A stretch of DNA of 11,921 nucleotides. Origin: JAFRXK01 sp045603305 (GTDB lineage: Bacteria; Bacillota; Clostridia; Lachnospirales; Lachnospiraceae). The notes beneath the pieces are model-generated. The model did not search any database. It saw only the letters and a list, made by a program, of their open reading frames with translations, and was not told the origin of the DNA. This document shows, in pieces, positions 1-6,435 of the stretch; within the stretch, counting starts at the first letter, position 1; every line of letters begins with the position of its first letter. The translations under genes and the position numbers were made by a program. The stretch spans positions 1-11,921 of the forward strand of contig JAZULV010000060.1 of assembly GCA_045603305.1 (NCBI GenBank), in the 5' to 3' direction.

Positions 1-42
1 ATCATCTTTATACTGCATATCTGTAGGCATATATTCAATCAT
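1..42 (-). CDS. N-terminal fragment of an unidentified protein
   Basis: The first 14 codons of a minus-strand gene run off the left edge of the window and read MIEYMPTDMQYKDD. The ATG at 42 is preceded by an AGGGG-type ribosome site about ten bases upstream and by a near-consensus sigma-A promoter, so a real gene start is well supported. Too little protein is present to assign a family or function. A palindrome sits between the promoter -10 element and the ribosome site, which suggests a controlled gene. The reading frame downstream of position 1 cannot be judged from this window. Confidence 0.6.
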   Translation of the reverse strand, partial: MIEYMPTDMQYKDD

Positions 43-61
43 CCTCTCACACCCCTTTACA

Positions 62-77
62 ATAAGTATGTACTTAT
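62..77. promoter_or_regulatory. Palindromic operator-like site at a transcription start
   Basis: A perfect inverted repeat, ATAAGTA-N2-TACTTAT, lies directly downstream of the -10 element and covers the predicted start site. A dimeric repressor bound here would block transcription. The regulator is not identified; it could be the product of the truncated gene itself. Confidence 0.45.
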
Positions 78-106
78 ATTATAGGGAGGTTTGTTGAAGG
101 TGTAAA
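78..106 (-). promoter_or_regulatory. Sigma-A promoter of the leftmost gene
   Basis: On the minus strand a -35 TTTACA (101-106) and a consensus -10 TATAAT (78-83) are separated by exactly 17 bases. Transcription should start near position 71, about 30 bases before the ATG at 42. Confidence 0.7.
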
Positions 107-267
107 GCCCTTTATAAAATTATCAAAGTACTAATAAATTCTGCATTATACAATTGTTTTTAAATTGATATCATCAGTTAGGTGAGTATCCGAATCAAAA
201 AAACTTAGAGTAAATCATAAAAAGAATAAAAAGATGTGAATCAGATATTATATTAAAAGAAACTTTA
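107..267. other. AT-rich intergenic stretch, nothing identified
   Basis: Between the promoter of the leftmost gene and the tRNA terminator I see no open frame with a ribosome site, no RNA gene and no convincing inverted repeat. Confidence 0.5.
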
Positions 268-314
268 CTTAAAAATAAAAATAGCTAAAACCCTAAATTA
301 AGGACTTTAGCTAT
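268..314 (-). terminator. Rho-independent terminator of tRNA-Trp
   Basis: On the minus strand ATAGCTAAA pairs with TTTAGCTAT, and the stem continues inward through GTCCT/AGGGT with two G-U pairs, giving about 14 base pairs around a six-base loop. It is followed at once by TTTTTATTTTT. It starts 12 bases after the tRNA 3' end. Confidence 0.85.
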
Positions 315-325
315 CTTACGTTCAG

Positions 326-398
326 CAGGGGCGGAAGGACTCGAACCCTCGACATTTGGTTTTGGAGACCAACGTTCTACCGACTGAACTACACCCCT
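326..398 (-). tRNA. tRNA-Trp (CCA anticodon)
   Basis: The minus strand folds into a full cloverleaf of 73 bases. The acceptor stem is AGGGGTG/CGCCCCT with one G-U pair, the D arm is GTTC/GAAC, the anticodon stem is TTGGT/ACCAA, and the T arm is GAGGG/CCTTC with a TTCGAGT loop. The seven-base anticodon loop CTCCAAA places CCA at 363-365, which decodes UGG tryptophan. The discriminator base is G. The 3' CCA is not encoded and must be added by nucleotidyltransferase. The gene stands alone, with its own promoter and terminator, and is not part of an rRNA or tRNA cluster within this window. Confidence 0.95.
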
Positions 399-425
399 GT
401 ACCGCAAACTTTCGTCTGCCTTATT

Positions 426-454
426 GTTATATCACAGAGAATTAGTTTTGTCAA
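426..454 (-). promoter_or_regulatory. Promoter of tRNA-Trp
   Basis: A consensus -35 TTGACA (449-454) and a -10 TATAAC (426-431) are 17 bases apart on the minus strand, starting transcription roughly 20 bases before the mature tRNA 5' end. A TTAGTT-N5-AACTAA inverted repeat (442-458) overlaps the -35 element but may be chance in AT-rich DNA. Confidence 0.8.
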
Positions 455-507
455 CTAATAGTATGATTTTTTGCAAAAATTAAATCAATTTGATACAACA
501 GTTCAAA

Positions 508-1482
508 CTAATCTCTATCCAAAAGATTTTTGTATAAGTCTACATAATTCTTATCATTATTCTTAATTGCAGCAATTGCAGTACGCGGATGCTGGTCTAA
601 CAGTCCGGTAAGCATGTAAGGAATATCGTATCCCCATACTACTCCACTTTCCTTTAACGGCACAATATGTTCTTCAATAAAGCGAAGCAGTGGAAAGAGC
701 TTATAGTCCGGATTCTTAAGGAATCCGATAAGTGTTTCAAGTGAGCAGTTGCCGGCACCTCTGCCCATACCACATACGGTTGCATCTAAATAGCTGCATC
801 CGATTGAAAGAGCTTCGATAGTATTCGCAAATGCACACTGCTGATTATTGTGGGCATGAATACCAATCTTCTTACCATACTTTGCAGTAGTACCCATATA
901 CATGTGAGCTACTCTTCTTGCCTGTTCAGGGTATAATGAACCGTAGCTGTCAACAATATAAATTGTCTCAACCGGTGACTTGGCAAGCATCTCAAGAGCA
1001 TATACTAAATCACTCTCACGACAGTTGGATATAGCCATAATGTTACAGGTGGTTTCATATCCCTTCTTATGAGCATCCTCTATCATAGCCAGCGCTTCAG
1101 GCATAGTATTAATGTAAGTAGCAACTCTAACCATATCAATAGGACTGTTGCTCCTATCCTGAATATCATGCTTGTAATCACATCTGCCTACATCCGCCAT
1201 AACAGCTACCTTAAGCTTAGTATCATTGTCGCCTACTATCTCCCTTATATCATCATCGTTACAAAACTTCCACTTGCCAAATTTATCAACATCAAATATA
1301 TCCTTAGAAGCCTTATAGCCAAACTCCATATAATCAACACCGGCCTTAACATTCGTCTGGTATAATGCCTTAACAAATTCATCACTAAAATAAAAATCAT
1401 TAACCAAGCCGCCATCTCTTAATGTAGCATCAAGCACACGCACATCATCACGCACCGTCATTAAATCGCCTATAAGTTCCAT
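508..1482 (-). CDS. DRE-TIM (HMG-CoA lyase-like) aldolase family protein
   Basis: A 324-residue cytoplasmic TIM-barrel enzyme of the DRE-TIM metallolyase superfamily, which includes 4-hydroxy-2-oxovalerate aldolase, HMG-CoA lyase and isopropylmalate synthase. Visible signatures are LDATLRDGG (residues 17-25), holding the metal and catalytic Asp/Arg; the metal-binding HAHNN (209-213); and the glycine-rich GMGRGAGN segment (238-245) typical of the superfamily. These enzymes make or break C-C bonds next to a carbonyl using a divalent metal. It is closest in layout to the MhpE/DmpG aldolases. No partner acylating aldehyde dehydrogenase or hydratase gene is adjacent, so substrate and pathway are unknown. 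The start is well set by AGGAGG seven bases before the ATG. The gene stands alone between radA and tRNA-Trp, with no clear terminator before the tRNA promoter. Confidence 0.8.
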   Translation of the reverse strand: MELIGDLMTVRDDVRVLDATLRDGGLVNDFYFSDEFVKALYQTNVKAGVDYMEFGYKASKDIFDVDKFGKWKFCNDDDIREIVGDNDTKLKVAVMADVGRCDYKHDIQDRSNSPIDMVRVATYINTMPEALAMIEDAHKKGYETTCNIMAISNCRESDLVYALEMLAKSPVETIYIVDSYGSLYPEQARRVAHMYMGTTAKYGKKIGIHAHNNQQCAFANTIEALSIGCSYLDATVCGMGRGAGNCSLETLIGFLKNPDYKLFPLLRFIEEHIVPLKESGVVWGYDIPYMLTGLLDQHPRTAIAAIKNNDKNYVDLYKNLLDRD

Positions 1483-1516
1483 TTCAAATCCTCCTGTATA
1501 CCAAAAGTTTCTCTTT

Positions 1517-1546
1517 AACGCTTTAAAGCGTTCTATACTTTAAAGT
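1517..1546. promoter_or_regulatory. Paired CTTTAAAG palindromes in the aldolase gene leader
   Basis: A perfect 16-bp palindrome AACGCTTTAAAGCGTT (1517-1532) is followed by a perfect 10-bp palindrome ACTTTAAAGT (1537-1546). Both share the core CTTTAAAG, with centres 17 bp apart. The second overlaps the proposed -10 element and the first lies near the transcript start. The lack of a loop makes them better candidates for protein-binding sites than RNA hairpins. The regulator is unknown. Confidence 0.4.
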
Positions 1547-1572
1547 GTAACACATTAAATCACAAAAGTAAA
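1544..1572 (-). promoter_or_regulatory. Possible promoter of the aldolase-family gene
   Basis: On the minus strand TTTACT (1567-1572) and TACACT (1544-1549) are 17 bases apart. Each matches four of six consensus bases, so this is only moderately supported. Correct spacing and overlap with the palindromes favour it. Confidence 0.4.
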
Positions 1573-1671
1573 GTATTATTTTCATTATTTTTTATATTAC
1601 TCAAAAGAACTTATTTCCCTTATTTGTAGTTTCTAAAGAAAAGCCTATTATTATTCTATTTACATATCCGG

Positions 1672-1705
1672 TAAAAAATACAGCTACCCCGAAAATGAGC
1701 AGCTG
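1672..1705 (-). terminator. Rho-independent terminator of radA
   Basis: On the minus strand CAGCTGCTC pairs with GGGTAGCTG (nine pairs, two of them G-U) around a seven-base loop, followed by TATTTTTT. It lies about 45 bases after the radA stop codon. Confidence 0.75.
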
Positions 1706-1749
1706 CATAAAACACTTTTTCAATTAGATAATAAAACTATGGCCTCTGT

Positions 1750-3105
1750 CTATAAAAGCCCAATCGCCTCTGATACACTTGACACTCCTATTACACTTAT
1801 ACCTTCCACACCTTTAACCTGAGGAATACATACCTTAGGAATAATGCATATGGTAAATCCAAGCTTTGCCGCTTCCTTCACCCTCTGCTCTGCCTGGCTT
1901 ACTGCACGGACTTCACCGGAGAGACCTACCTCACCAAATATCATAGTCTTCTCATCTATCGGCATATCCTTGGCACTGGAAGCCAACGCCATGACAATTG
2001 CCAAATCTATCGCCGGTTCACTTATCTTTATACCGCCGGCTATATTCACATAAGCATCACACTCTGACAAATGCAGTCCGGCACGCTTGTCCATAACCGC
2101 CATCAGAAGATTCACTCTGTTGTAATCGGTTCCTGCAGCCGTACGCCTCGGCATACCGAAATTCGTATGGCAGACTAACGCCTGCACCTCTAAAAGTATC
2201 GGTCTGCTGCCCTCCATGGAACAAGCCACAACTGAGCCACTGGCACCTACCGGCTTACCGCTTAACATGAATTCTGAAGGATTAAGTACCTCTTTAAGCC
2301 CTACCATGGTCATCTCGAATACACCGATTTCATTGGTGGAGCCAAATCTGTTCTTAACAGCACGAAGTATTCTGTAGGAAGCACTTCTGTCACCCTCGAA
2401 ATAAAGCACCGTATCTACCATATGCTCTAGCACTCTTGGTCCGGCAACAGTACCTTCCTTGGTAACATGTCCTACTATGAATATAGAAACACCCAGACCC
2501 TTGGCAAGCTGCATAAGTACATTGGTAGATTCTCTGACCTGACTTACACTTCCCGGCGCCGAACTGATATCCTCTTTATACATGGTCTGAATAGAGTCAA
2601 TAACAACCATCTCCGGCTCATAGCTTCTTATCGTACTCTCAATTACATCTAAATCAGTCTCGCAAAGAAACTTCAAATCACCCTCAAACTCGCCCATTCT
2701 GTTTGCACGAAGCTTTATCTGCCTTAAGGATTCCTCACCGGATATGTACAATACACTTCTGCCGCAGGCAGCAAGATTCCTACACATTTGAAGCAATAAT
2801 GTAGACTTACCTATACCCGGATCTCCTCCAACCAAAACTAAAGAACCGCTGACAATGCCGCCTCCTAAAACTCTGTCCAGCTCATCTATATCAGTAGAAA
2901 TACGCGCCTCCTTATCAGCACTTATATCCTTAAGTGTAACCGGCTTATTATCATTGAGCCCTACTTTTGCACTTTTCGATGATACTTTCTGTGTAGGAGC
3001 CTCCACAAAGGTATTCCAGGAATGACATCCCGGGCACTGTCCCATCCACTTAGATGACTCATGTCCACATTCATTACAAAAAAACACTGTTGTCTTCTTA
3101 GCCAT
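1750..3105 (-). CDS. radA: DNA repair protein RadA (Sms)
   Basis: A 451-residue RecA-like ATPase of usual family length, which helps process recombination intermediates by promoting branch migration. Domains in order: an N-terminal C4 zinc finger (C10, C13, C24, C27); a RecA-type core with Walker A GGDPGIGKS (93-101) and a Walker B segment VVIDSIQ (167-173); the RadA-specific KNRFG motif (251-255); and a C-terminal Lon-protease-like domain that lacks protease function in this family. All key motifs are intact. The ATG at 3105 has GAGG four bases upstream, a moderate site, and MAKKTTVFFC fits the family start. In many Firmicutes radA directly follows clpC. Here it is separated from clpC by another gene, a repeat element and a hairpin, and it has its own likely promoter and terminator. 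Confidence 0.96.
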   Translation of the reverse strand: MAKKTTVFFCNECGHESSKWMGQCPGCHSWNTFVEAPTQKVSSKSAKVGLNDNKPVTLKDISADKEARISTDIDELDRVLGGGIVSGSLVLVGGDPGIGKSTLLLQMCRNLAACGRSVLYISGEESLRQIKLRANRMGEFEGDLKFLCETDLDVIESTIRSYEPEMVVIDSIQTMYKEDISSAPGSVSQVRESTNVLMQLAKGLGVSIFIVGHVTKEGTVAGPRVLEHMVDTVLYFEGDRSASYRILRAVKNRFGSTNEIGVFEMTMVGLKEVLNPSEFMLSGKPVGASGSVVACSMEGSRPILLEVQALVCHTNFGMPRRTAAGTDYNRVNLLMAVMDKRAGLHLSECDAYVNIAGGIKISEPAIDLAIVMALASSAKDMPIDEKTMIFGEVGLSGEVRAVSQAEQRVKEAAKLGFTICIIPKVCIPQVKGVEGISVIGVSSVSEAIGLL

Positions 3106-3130
3106 AATACCTCACTCATGCTAATCGCAT

Positions 3131-3159
3131 ACTATAATACTCTGTCAGATACGTATAAA
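3131..3159 (-). promoter_or_regulatory. Possible promoter of radA
   Basis: On the minus strand TTTATA (3154-3159) and TATAGT (3131-3136) are 17 bases apart, matching four and five of six consensus bases. It lies just after the hairpin at 3166-3195 and about 25 bases before the radA ATG, leaving a short leader. Confidence 0.4.
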
Positions 3160-3165
3160 ATTTTT

Positions 3166-3195
3166 CCCAAGATGATACCATAGTATCACCCTGGG
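3166..3195 (-). terminator. Hairpin between the 137-residue protein gene and radA, probable terminator
   Basis: CCCAGGGTGATAC pairs with GTATCATCTTGGG on the minus strand: 13 pairs with two G-U pairs and a TATG loop. It is followed by AAAAATTTT rather than an immediate U-run, so termination may be partial. Because of the G-U pairs the fold is better on the minus strand than on the plus strand. Confidence 0.5.
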
Positions 3196-3253
3196 ATTAT
3201 TATCATTAGTATTGCCGCTTATATATTAATACAAGCAAATTATTATCCGGCAA

Positions 3254-3667
3254 TTAAGCCTTCGCAATCTTAACAGCTACCTGCTCAACATTCTCAAGCT
3301 CTACGCTTAATGTAAGCTTGCCACTCATATTAGTCTTCATGGAGCCGGCACTCTCACCGTTAATCTCGATGCTGTATTCTGTATCATCCTGTAATCCTAA
3401 TGTTATCTGGGCATCTCTGTTACCCTCTACAGTAAATGCTGCTCCATCTTCAGTTGATACAAAACCTGTAACTGCTGTGCCCGGTACTGACTCGTATACG
3501 AACATATCGTTTCTCTCAAGCTTTGTTATCTCGTCATGGGTCTTTACCTTATAAATATCTCCATTAAACTCATATCCGCCAAGCTTTCCCTTTTCCTTTA
3601 ACTCGTAGTTTCCAAAGCTGATGGAATTATTATCTTCAGTACGTATTAATTCTTTTACTACTGCCAT
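3254..3667 (-). CDS. Uncharacterised 137-residue beta-rich protein
   Basis: The start is the ATG at 3667 because a strong AGGAGG lies seven bases upstream; a longer frame reaching 3712 has no such support. The protein has no signal peptide or membrane segment and no cysteine, so it is probably cytoplasmic. It is rich in alternating polar and hydrophobic residues, and the second half (VEGNRDAQITLGL, EYSIEINGE, KLTLSVELE) suggests beta strands. From memory, similar short proteins in Lachnospiraceae carry the automatic label endosialidase. Nothing here resembles a sialidase active site, so I do not adopt that name. It lies between clpC and radA, preceded by the 195-bp repeat element and followed by a hairpin. 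Function is unknown; I am confident only that it is a real gene. Confidence 0.8.
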   Translation of the reverse strand: MAVVKELIRTEDNNSISFGNYELKEKGKLGGYEFNGDIYKVKTHDEITKLERNDMFVYESVPGTAVTGFVSTEDGAAFTVEGNRDAQITLGLQDDTEYSIEINGESAGSMKTNMSGKLTLSVELENVEQVAVKIAKA

Positions 3668-3721
3668 TTCGGCTCCTCCTGGTGTATAAAAATACTTTTT
3701 CTTTGGCATCATGTCCTAACA

Positions 3722-3916
3722 ATAATGATGTTGGGGACAAAAATGTATTTTGACTCTATGATACCTACGGATTGCTACGCACTACGTGCTCTCGCAATCC
3801 TACAAAATATTCGAAATCCACCCTATCGGGCTACTTTCTCATATTTTTGCGGGTCCCAACCTCATACTTTTTCATGCATGCATAAAAGTATGACCTTTTG
3901 ACCCTAATATCATTAT
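3722..3916. repeat. 195-bp structured element with terminal inverted repeats (MITE-like or RNA element)
   Basis: The ends ATAATGATGTTGGGGACAAAA (3722-3742) and its inverted partner (3896-3916) match at 18 of 21 positions. Between them lie several hairpins. One at 3769-3800 has a GGATTGC/GCAATCC outer stem and a GCAC/GTGC inner stem. Another at 3863-3892 has CATACTTTT/AAAAGTATG around TGCATGCA. A third pairs CAAAATAT (3803-3810) with ATATTTTTG (3841-3849) around CCC-TATC-GGG. There is no open frame of note. It fills the gap between clpC and the next gene without damaging either. Terminal inverted repeats and no coding capacity suggest a non-autonomous mobile element. A structured RNA read from the clpC transcript is the alternative. 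A TA dinucleotide flanks both inner ends (3723-3724 and 3914-3915), but this is weak evidence for a target duplication. Confidence 0.65.
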
Positions 3917-3937
3917 ACTATAACTGCATTAATTTTT

Positions 3938-6400
3938 CTACACATTTATAGTCCGGCATGTAGAAATTTTAATAGAATCATTTTCCTTTGTAAAAATGAC
4001 CTCGTCGCCGGAAAATATCTTTCCGTCTAAGATTTCCTCGGCAAGTCTGTCCTCTATCTCAGTCTGTATGGTTCTCCTTAATGGTCTTGCTCCATATTTA
4101 GGGTCATAACCTTTATCAACTATGAATTCCTTTGCCTCATCATCTACAGAAATAGTTATATTCATCTGTTCCTTAGTACGCTTTCCCAGTGAAGCAAGCA
4201 GTATATCAACAATCTGCTTCATCACTTCCTTCTGTAATGAATGGAACACTATGATATCATCGATACGATTTAAGAACTCCGGCTTGAAAAGCTTACGAAT
4301 CTCCGCCATAACATTTTCCTTCATAAGCTTATGGTCATCTTCCGCTGAACTTGCGGACGCAAAACCTAACTTCTTAGGCTCAATTATCTTTGAAGCTCCC
4401 GCATTAGAAGTCATAATAATTACAGTATTCTTAAAATCTATCATCCTGCCCTGTGCATCAGTAATATGACCGTCATCTAATACCTGCAAGAGTATATTAA
4501 ACACATCCGGATGAGCCTTTTCAATCTCATCGAAAAGAATAACTGAGTAAGGATTTCTTCTGACCTTCTCGCTTAACTGTCCGCCTTCCTCATAGCCCAC
4601 ATATCCAGGCGGTGAACCTACCAGCTTAGATACACTGTGCTTCTCCATGTATTCGGACATATCGACTCTTATAAGGGCATTCTCGGTACCAAACATCGCT
4701 TCTGCCAGTGCCTTTGAAAGCTCGGTCTTACCAACTCCTGTAGGTCCTAAGAATAAGAAGGAACTAATTGGACGCTTAGGGTCTTTTAGACCTACTCTGC
4801 CTCGTCTTACCGCCTTTGATACTGCTGTAACCGCCTCACTCTGACCTACAACTCTTTCGTGGAGAATCTCCTCAAGCTTTCTAAGTCTTTCGGCTTCGCC
4901 CTCTTCAAGCTTCTTTACCGGAATCTTTGTCCAGCTGGCAACGATATCCGCAATATTGCTCTCGTTTACACAAAGCTTGGTATCGTTCTTTTCCTTCTCC
5001 CACTTCTGGATAATCTTCTCCTTCTTCTCACGCTTCTTTTCCTGCTTGCGCTTTATGTCGCCTGCCTTTTCAAAGGCCTCGTTCTTAATCGCCTGAATCT
5101 TCTGCTTCTCAAGCTTTTCGATTTCCTCGGTAAGCTGCTTTACTTCTTCCGGCTCAACATAAGTTGTAAGTCTTGCCTTTGATGAAGCCTCGTCAATAAG
5201 GTCAATCGCCTTATCCGGAAGGAATCTGTCATTGATATATCTTGAAGAAAGCTTTACTGCTGCCACAATTGCCTCATCGGTAATTGTAACCTTGTGATGC
5301 TTTTCATAACGCTCTCTTAACCCCTTAAGAATTGCAATAGCTTCTTCCTCGTTAGGTTCTTCTACAGTGACAGGCTGGAAACGACGCTCCAAGGCTGCGT
5401 CCTTTTCAATATATTTTCTATACTCATCAATAGTTGTGGCACCGATTACCTGAATCTCTCCACGAGCCAGTGAAGGCTTTAATATATTGGAAGCATCCAT
5501 AGCACCTTCGGCACCGCCGGCACCAATGATTGTGTGAAGCTCATCAATAAATAAAAGTACATCTCCACTTCTTCTTACTTCACTTATAACACTCTTAATT
5601 CTCTCCTCAAACTCACCACGATACTTTGAACCGGCAACCATACCTGACAAATCTAAAGTAACTACTCTCTTTTCCTTAACTGTATCAGGAACATTCCCCT
5701 CTACAATCTTTAAGGCAAGTCCTTCAGCAATGGCAGTCTTACCAACACCCGGCTCACCAATAAGACAAGGGTTATTCTTGGTTCTTCGGCTTAATATCTG
5801 GATAACTCTTTCAATCTCATTCTCACGGCCGATAACCGGATCTAACTTTCCTTCCTTGGCAAGCTCAGTTAAATCACGGCTGTAATTATCAAGTGATGGA
5901 GTTGAACTCTTTCCCTTATCTTTGCCCTTGGTGGCATTTACATCATCTTTATACTTACTGGTATCCTCACCCATAGTTATAAGAATATCCATATAAAGCT
6001 TCTGAATATTAACTCCCATAGAAGTCATAATTCTTGTGGCAGCACTCTCAGAATCCTTAATCATTGCAATAAGTAAATGCTCCGGCAAAATAAGCTGTGA
6101 CTTAAACTGGGCAGCCTCTTTGTCCGCAAGCTCAATAAGCTTAACAGCCTTCGGAGAATAAGAACCCCTCTCTGCGATGTGCACATTCTCTGAAGGTGCA
6201 ATAAGCCTCTTTATAAGGTCGGCAACCTTCTCCTTGCTTACGCCATGGGCATTAAGCACCTTTGATGCTGCTGAAGTGCCCTCCTGAATAATTCCTAAAA
6301 GAATATGCTCTGTACCAACATATCCCTGTCCTAAAAATGCAGAAGCAGTTACCGCCATATCGGCAGCTACTCTGGCTTTATTTGAAAATTTTTCAAACAT
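3938..6400 (-). CDS. clpC: ClpC, Hsp100 AAA+ unfoldase of the ClpCP protease
   Basis: An 820-residue ATPase that unfolds marked proteins and feeds them into ClpP. Domains in order: double Clp-N repeat (about 1-145); first AAA+ module with Walker A GEPGVGKT (215-222) and Walker B LLFIDE (282-287); a UVR-containing coiled middle domain rich in Lys and Glu (about 421-465) where McsA/McsB-type adaptors dock; second AAA+ module with Walker A GPTGVGKT (552-559) and Walker B VILFDE (620-625); an LGF ClpP-docking tripeptide (678-680); and a C-terminal D2-small domain. All ATPase motifs are intact and length is normal. It is the last gene of the repressor-mcsA-mcsB-clpC operon, 35 bases after mcsB. 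The best ribosome site, AAAGGG, is about 12 bases from the ATG, which is unusually far, so translation may be weaker than that of mcsA. The start MFEKFSNKAR fits the family. Confidence 0.97.
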   Translation of the reverse strand: MFEKFSNKARVAADMAVTASAFLGQGYVGTEHILLGIIQEGTSAASKVLNAHGVSKEKVADLIKRLIAPSENVHIAERGSYSPKAVKLIELADKEAAQFKSQLILPEHLLIAMIKDSESAATRIMTSMGVNIQKLYMDILITMGEDTSKYKDDVNATKGKDKGKSSTPSLDNYSRDLTELAKEGKLDPVIGRENEIERVIQILSRRTKNNPCLIGEPGVGKTAIAEGLALKIVEGNVPDTVKEKRVVTLDLSGMVAGSKYRGEFEERIKSVISEVRRSGDVLLFIDELHTIIGAGGAEGAMDASNILKPSLARGEIQVIGATTIDEYRKYIEKDAALERRFQPVTVEEPNEEEAIAILKGLRERYEKHHKVTITDEAIVAAVKLSSRYINDRFLPDKAIDLIDEASSKARLTTYVEPEEVKQLTEEIEKLEKQKIQAIKNEAFEKAGDIKRKQEKKREKKEKIIQKWEKEKNDTKLCVNESNIADIVASWTKIPVKKLEEGEAERLRKLEEILHERVVGQSEAVTAVSKAVRRGRVGLKDPKRPISSFLFLGPTGVGKTELSKALAEAMFGTENALIRVDMSEYMEKHSVSKLVGSPPGYVGYEEGGQLSEKVRRNPYSVILFDEIEKAHPDVFNILLQVLDDGHITDAQGRMIDFKNTVIIMTSNAGASKIIEPKKLGFASASSAEDDHKLMKENVMAEIRKLFKPEFLNRIDDIIVFHSLQKEVMKQIVDILLASLGKRTKEQMNITISVDDEAKEFIVDKGYDPKYGARPLRRTIQTEIEDRLAEEILDGKIFSGDEVIFTKENDSIKISTCRTINV

Positions 6401-6435
6401 AGTCTATATAAACCCTTTCTTATCCTAAATCTATC

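Noticed and set aside
442..458. TTAGTT-N5-AACTAA inverted repeat over the tRNA-Trp -35 element as an operator.
   Set aside because: Short AT-rich arms that partly consist of the TTGACA promoter element itself; tRNA promoters are rarely controlled by dedicated repressors.
3668..3712. Possible 15-residue N-terminal extension of the 137-residue protein (MMPKKKYFYTPGGAE).
   Set aside because: AGGAGG seven bases before the internal ATG at 3667 fixes the start; the extension has no ribosome site and encodes part of that site itself.
3884..3907. GGTCAAAAGGTCATA on the minus strand resembles a CtsR heptamer repeat.
   Set aside because: The CtsR box needs two GGTCAAA heptamers separated by three bases; here the second copy is imperfect and nearly adjacent. 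It lies downstream of clpC inside the repeat element, not at the promoter.
4859..5182. Plus-strand leucine-rich open frame inside clpC.
   Set aside because: It is antisense to the Lys/Glu-rich UVR and coiled region of ClpC, whose codons read as Leu/Phe on the opposite strand. There is no independent support.
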